Shown here: positions 41,408-43,363 of the stretch, one piece after another
How the letters are laid out: the number at the start of each line of letters is the position of its first letter
Position numbering within the stretch: the first letter of the stretch is position 1
Origin: Streptomyces hilarionis
GTDB lineage: Bacteria > Actinomycetota > Actinomycetes > Streptomycetales > Streptomycetaceae
Assembly: GCF_024539675.1 (NCBI RefSeq)
Contig: NZ_JAHHIT010000045.1
Location: 1-43,363, forward strand
Direction: 5' to 3'
DNA: 43,363 nt
The notes under the pieces: generated by a model
The model's database searches: none
What the model was told of the DNA's origin: nothing
Seen by the model: only the letters and a program-made list of their open reading frames with translations
Program-made: the position numbers and the translations under genes

Positions 41408-42543
41408 AGACAGACCTCACGGACACCACCGCCAGCAAGATCAACAAGGCGTTGGTGCAGGGCCGCCGCGCGATAGGCACCCCCGCCGTCGGCATGGTGC
41501 TCACCCTCGTCGTCGTCACCGACGAGGAGAACGCCTACGACGCCCTCAAGGCCGCCGACGACGCGTCGCACGAGCACCCCTCGCGCACGCTGGTGGTCAT
41601 CAAGCGCGTCTCGCGCTCCCCCCGGGGCCGCACCCAGTCCCGCCTCGACGCCGAGGTGCGGCTGGGCGCTGACGCCGGCAGCGGCGAGACCGTCGTCCTG
41701 CGGCTGTACGGCGAGGTGTCCGACCACGCCCAGTCGGTCGTCCTGCCGCTGCTGCTGCCGGACGCGCCGGTGGTGGTCTGGTGGTCGGTGGACGCCCCGC
41801 GCGACCCGGCGGGCGACCCGCTGGGCGCCCTGGGCCAGCGCCGGGTCACCGACAGCTACACGGCCGAGAAGCCCATCGAGGAGCTGCGGGCCCGGGCCGA
41901 GAGCTACGAGCCGGGCGACACCGACCTGGCGTGGGCCCGGATCACCCCGTGGCGCTCGATGCTGGCGGCCGCTCTCGACCAGGTCAGCTGCGAGATCGTG
42001 TCCGCCGAAGTGGCGGGCGAGGAGTCCAACCCGAGCGTCGAGCTGCTCGCCATGTGGCTGGCCGACCGGCTCCACGTCCACGTCCGGCGCGCGGTGTCGG
42101 CCGGTCCCGGACTGACCCAGGTCCGGATGGAGACCACCGGCGGCCCGATCACGCTGCACCGGTCGGACGGGGCGATGGCCACCCTGGCGCTGCCGGGCCA
42201 GCCGGACCGGGCGGTGGCGCTCAAGCGGCGCGAGACGTCGGAGCTGCTCGCGGAGGAGCTGCGCCGGCTCGACCCGGACGACACCTACGCGTCCGCGCTG
42301 CGCTTCGGCGTGGACCGGCTCGGCGGCCAGTCGGCCGCGGAGCGCGAGGCGGAGCGGGCCGCGGCCGCCGCCCAGCCCACGCCGGCCCTGCCGGTGCGCA
42401 CGGTGCCGGACCCGGCCGCCCCGGCGGACAGCGCCGACGACGCCGCGCCGGCCCGCCCGGCCGCAGCCCCGGCGAGCCCGGGCGACGCCGACCGGCCTTC
42501 GCCGGCGCAGATGCCCCCGGTCAGGAAAGCGGATCCGCAGTGA
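41404..42543 (+). CDS. opcA: OpcA, glucose-6-phosphate dehydrogenase assembly/regulatory protein
   Basis: A 379-residue protein: MKTDLTDTTASKINKALVQGRRAIGTPAVGMVLTLVVVTDEENAYDALKAADDASHEHPSRTLVVI and PDAPVVVWWSVDAPRDPAGDPLGALGQRRVTDS are OpcA hallmarks. It activates or stabilises Zwf. It overlaps zwf by 4 nt (ATGA) and pgl by 4 nt (GTGA). The last about 75 residues are a Pro/Ala/Asp-rich tail of low complexity, probably disordered. Confidence 0.92.
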   Translation: MKTDLTDTTASKINKALVQGRRAIGTPAVGMVLTLVVVTDEENAYDALKAADDASHEHPSRTLVVIKRVSRSPRGRTQSRLDAEVRLGADAGSGETVVLRLYGEVSDHAQSVVLPLLLPDAPVVVWWSVDAPRDPAGDPLGALGQRRVTDSYTAEKPIEELRARAESYEPGDTDLAWARITPWRSMLAAALDQVSCEIVSAEVAGEESNPSVELLAMWLADRLHVHVRRAVSAGPGLTQVRMETTGGPITLHRSDGAMATLALPGQPDRAVALKRRETSELLAEELRRLDPDDTYASALRFGVDRLGGQSAAEREAERAAAAAQPTPALPVRTVPDPAAPADSADDAAPARPAAAPASPGDADRPSPAQMPPVRKADPQ

Positions 42544-43322
42544 ACACCCCCCAGCTGGTCGTGCACCACGACAAGGAGCTGATGGCGCAGGCCGCGGCGG
42601 CCCGGCTGATCACGAAGATCGTGGACGCCCAGGCCTCCCGGGGTGTGGCGTCCGTGGTCCTCACGGGCGGCCGCAACGGCAACGGGCTGCTCGCCGCGCT
42701 GGCGGCCGCGCCCGCCCGGGACGCCGTCGACTGGAGCCGTCTCGACCTGTGGTGGGGCGACGAGCGGTTCCTGCCCGAGGGCGACCCGGAGCGCAACGTC
42801 ACGCAGGCCCGCGAGGCCCTGCTGGACTCGGTGCCCGTGGACCCGAAGCGCGTGCACGCCATGCCCGCGTCCGACGGTCCGCACGGCGCGGACGTGGAGG
42901 CGGCCGCGGTCGCCTACGCCGAGGAGCTGGCCCGCGCCGCGGGCCCGGAGAACCACGGCGCCGTGCCCGCGTTCGACGTCCTGATGCTGGGCGTCGGCCC
43001 GGACACCCATGTGGCCTCGCTCTTCCCGGAGCTGCCGGCCGTGCGGGAGACCGAGCGCACGGTGGTCGGCGTGCGCGGGGCGCCCAAGCCCCCGCCCAAC
43101 CGGGTCACCCTCACCCTCCCCGCGATCCGGGCGGCCCGTGAGGTGTGGCTGCTCGCGGCCGGCGAGGACAAGGCGCAGGCGGCGGCGATCGCGCTGTCCG
43201 GCGCGGGCGAGATCCAGGCCCCGGCGGCGGGAGCGCGCGGCAGGTCCCGCACGCTGTGGCTGCTGGACTCCGCGGCGGCCTCCCGGCTGCCGCGGTCGCT
43301 GTACCCGCCGGCTTCGGCGTGA
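42540..43322 (+). CDS. pgl: 6-phosphogluconolactonase
   Basis: A 260-residue enzyme of the glucosamine-6-phosphate isomerase/lactonase fold that hydrolyses 6-phosphogluconolactone. Motifs: VLTGGRNGNGLLAAL, LWWGDERFLPEGDPERNVTQAREALLD, FDVLMLGVGPDTHVASLFPE and the conserved PPNRVTLTLPAIRAAREVWLLAAGEDKA. The catalytic-loop position that is usually Gly-x-Asp-Gly-His is GVGPDTHVASLFP, with the His kept. Start GTG at 42540 overlaps the opcA stop. Its last codons form one arm of a 33-bp inverted repeat. Confidence 0.93.
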   Translation: MNTPQLVVHHDKELMAQAAAARLITKIVDAQASRGVASVVLTGGRNGNGLLAALAAAPARDAVDWSRLDLWWGDERFLPEGDPERNVTQAREALLDSVPVDPKRVHAMPASDGPHGADVEAAAVAYAEELARAAGPENHGAVPAFDVLMLGVGPDTHVASLFPELPAVRETERTVVGVRGAPKPPPNRVTLTLPAIRAAREVWLLAAGEDKAQAAAIALSGAGEIQAPAAGARGRSRTLWLLDSAAASRLPRSLYPPASA

Positions 43323-43363
43323 GCGAGGGGCGGCGGGTACAGCGACCGCGGCAGCCGGGAGGC
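43278..43363. terminator. 33-bp perfect inverted repeat at the pgl end
   Basis: Bases 43278-43310 (coding, SRLPRSLYPP region) recur exactly inverted at 43331-43363 with a 20-nt loop that contains the stop codon. The second arm runs to the window edge, so the repeat may be longer. It would make a very stable terminator for the pentose phosphate operon. Confidence 0.7.

Overview
This window looks like a piece of a Streptomyces chromosome. It is very GC-rich, third codon positions are almost all G or C, GTG and TTG starts are common, and several genes appear to have leaderless promoters. The gene content is also typical: TerD, SigE-type ECF sigma factor, HelR, a SufR-led suf operon, and the tkt-tal-zwf-opcA-pgl cluster. 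I see no insertion sequence, integrase, CRISPR array, rRNA or ordinary tRNA gene. All genes look intact; only the first one is cut by the window edge.

Layout. 1-3.3 kb: end of a TerD protein, a TetR regulator, and a GntR regulator followed by ACC deaminase (acdS). 3.4-5.5 kb: a Ro60/TROVE protein preceded by two tRNA-like non-coding RNAs whose tRNA parts are in permuted order (T-arm, closed acceptor stem, D-arm). These look like bacterial Y RNAs and are the most unusual element here. 5.5-10.7 kb: a Tat-exported PhoX-type phosphatase behind a PHO box, an unrecognised acidic protein, and a secreted nuclease behind a 14-bp inverted repeat. 10.7-14.4 kb: an ArsR/SRPBCC pair, a DUF3618/holin-X-like pair, and a dapA paralogue. 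14.5-19 kb: a membrane-anchored propeller protein coupled to an ECF sigma factor, then divergent helR behind a rifamycin-associated element (RAE). 19-22.2 kb: dapD, an SMR efflux pump coupled to TetR, and an anchored AbfB-domain protein.

22.3-28.9 kb is a complete Fe-S assembly operon in the order sufR-sufB-sufD-Rieske-sufC-sufS-sufU-sufT, nearly all translationally coupled. A CAAC-N6-GTTG operator lies on the sufR promoter and a DtxR/IdeR-like iron box lies just upstream. 29-36.3 kb holds an AAC(3)-type acetyltransferase, an ABC exporter pair, ctaA (heme A synthase), a TTA-containing nucleotidyltransferase, an amidohydrolase, a small unknown protein and ctaB (heme O synthase). 36.6-43.3 kb is the pentose phosphate operon tkt-tal-zwf-opcA-pgl, ending in a 33-bp perfect inverted repeat that reuses the end of pgl.

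The suf, ABC/ctaA, ctaB and tkt-to-pgl blocks keep an order I recall from Mycobacterium tuberculosis, so the right half is an old actinobacterial backbone. Fe-S, heme and NADPH metabolism sit side by side there. Antibiotic-related genes (helR, SMR pump, AAC(3), nucleotidyltransferase) are scattered through or beside this backbone.
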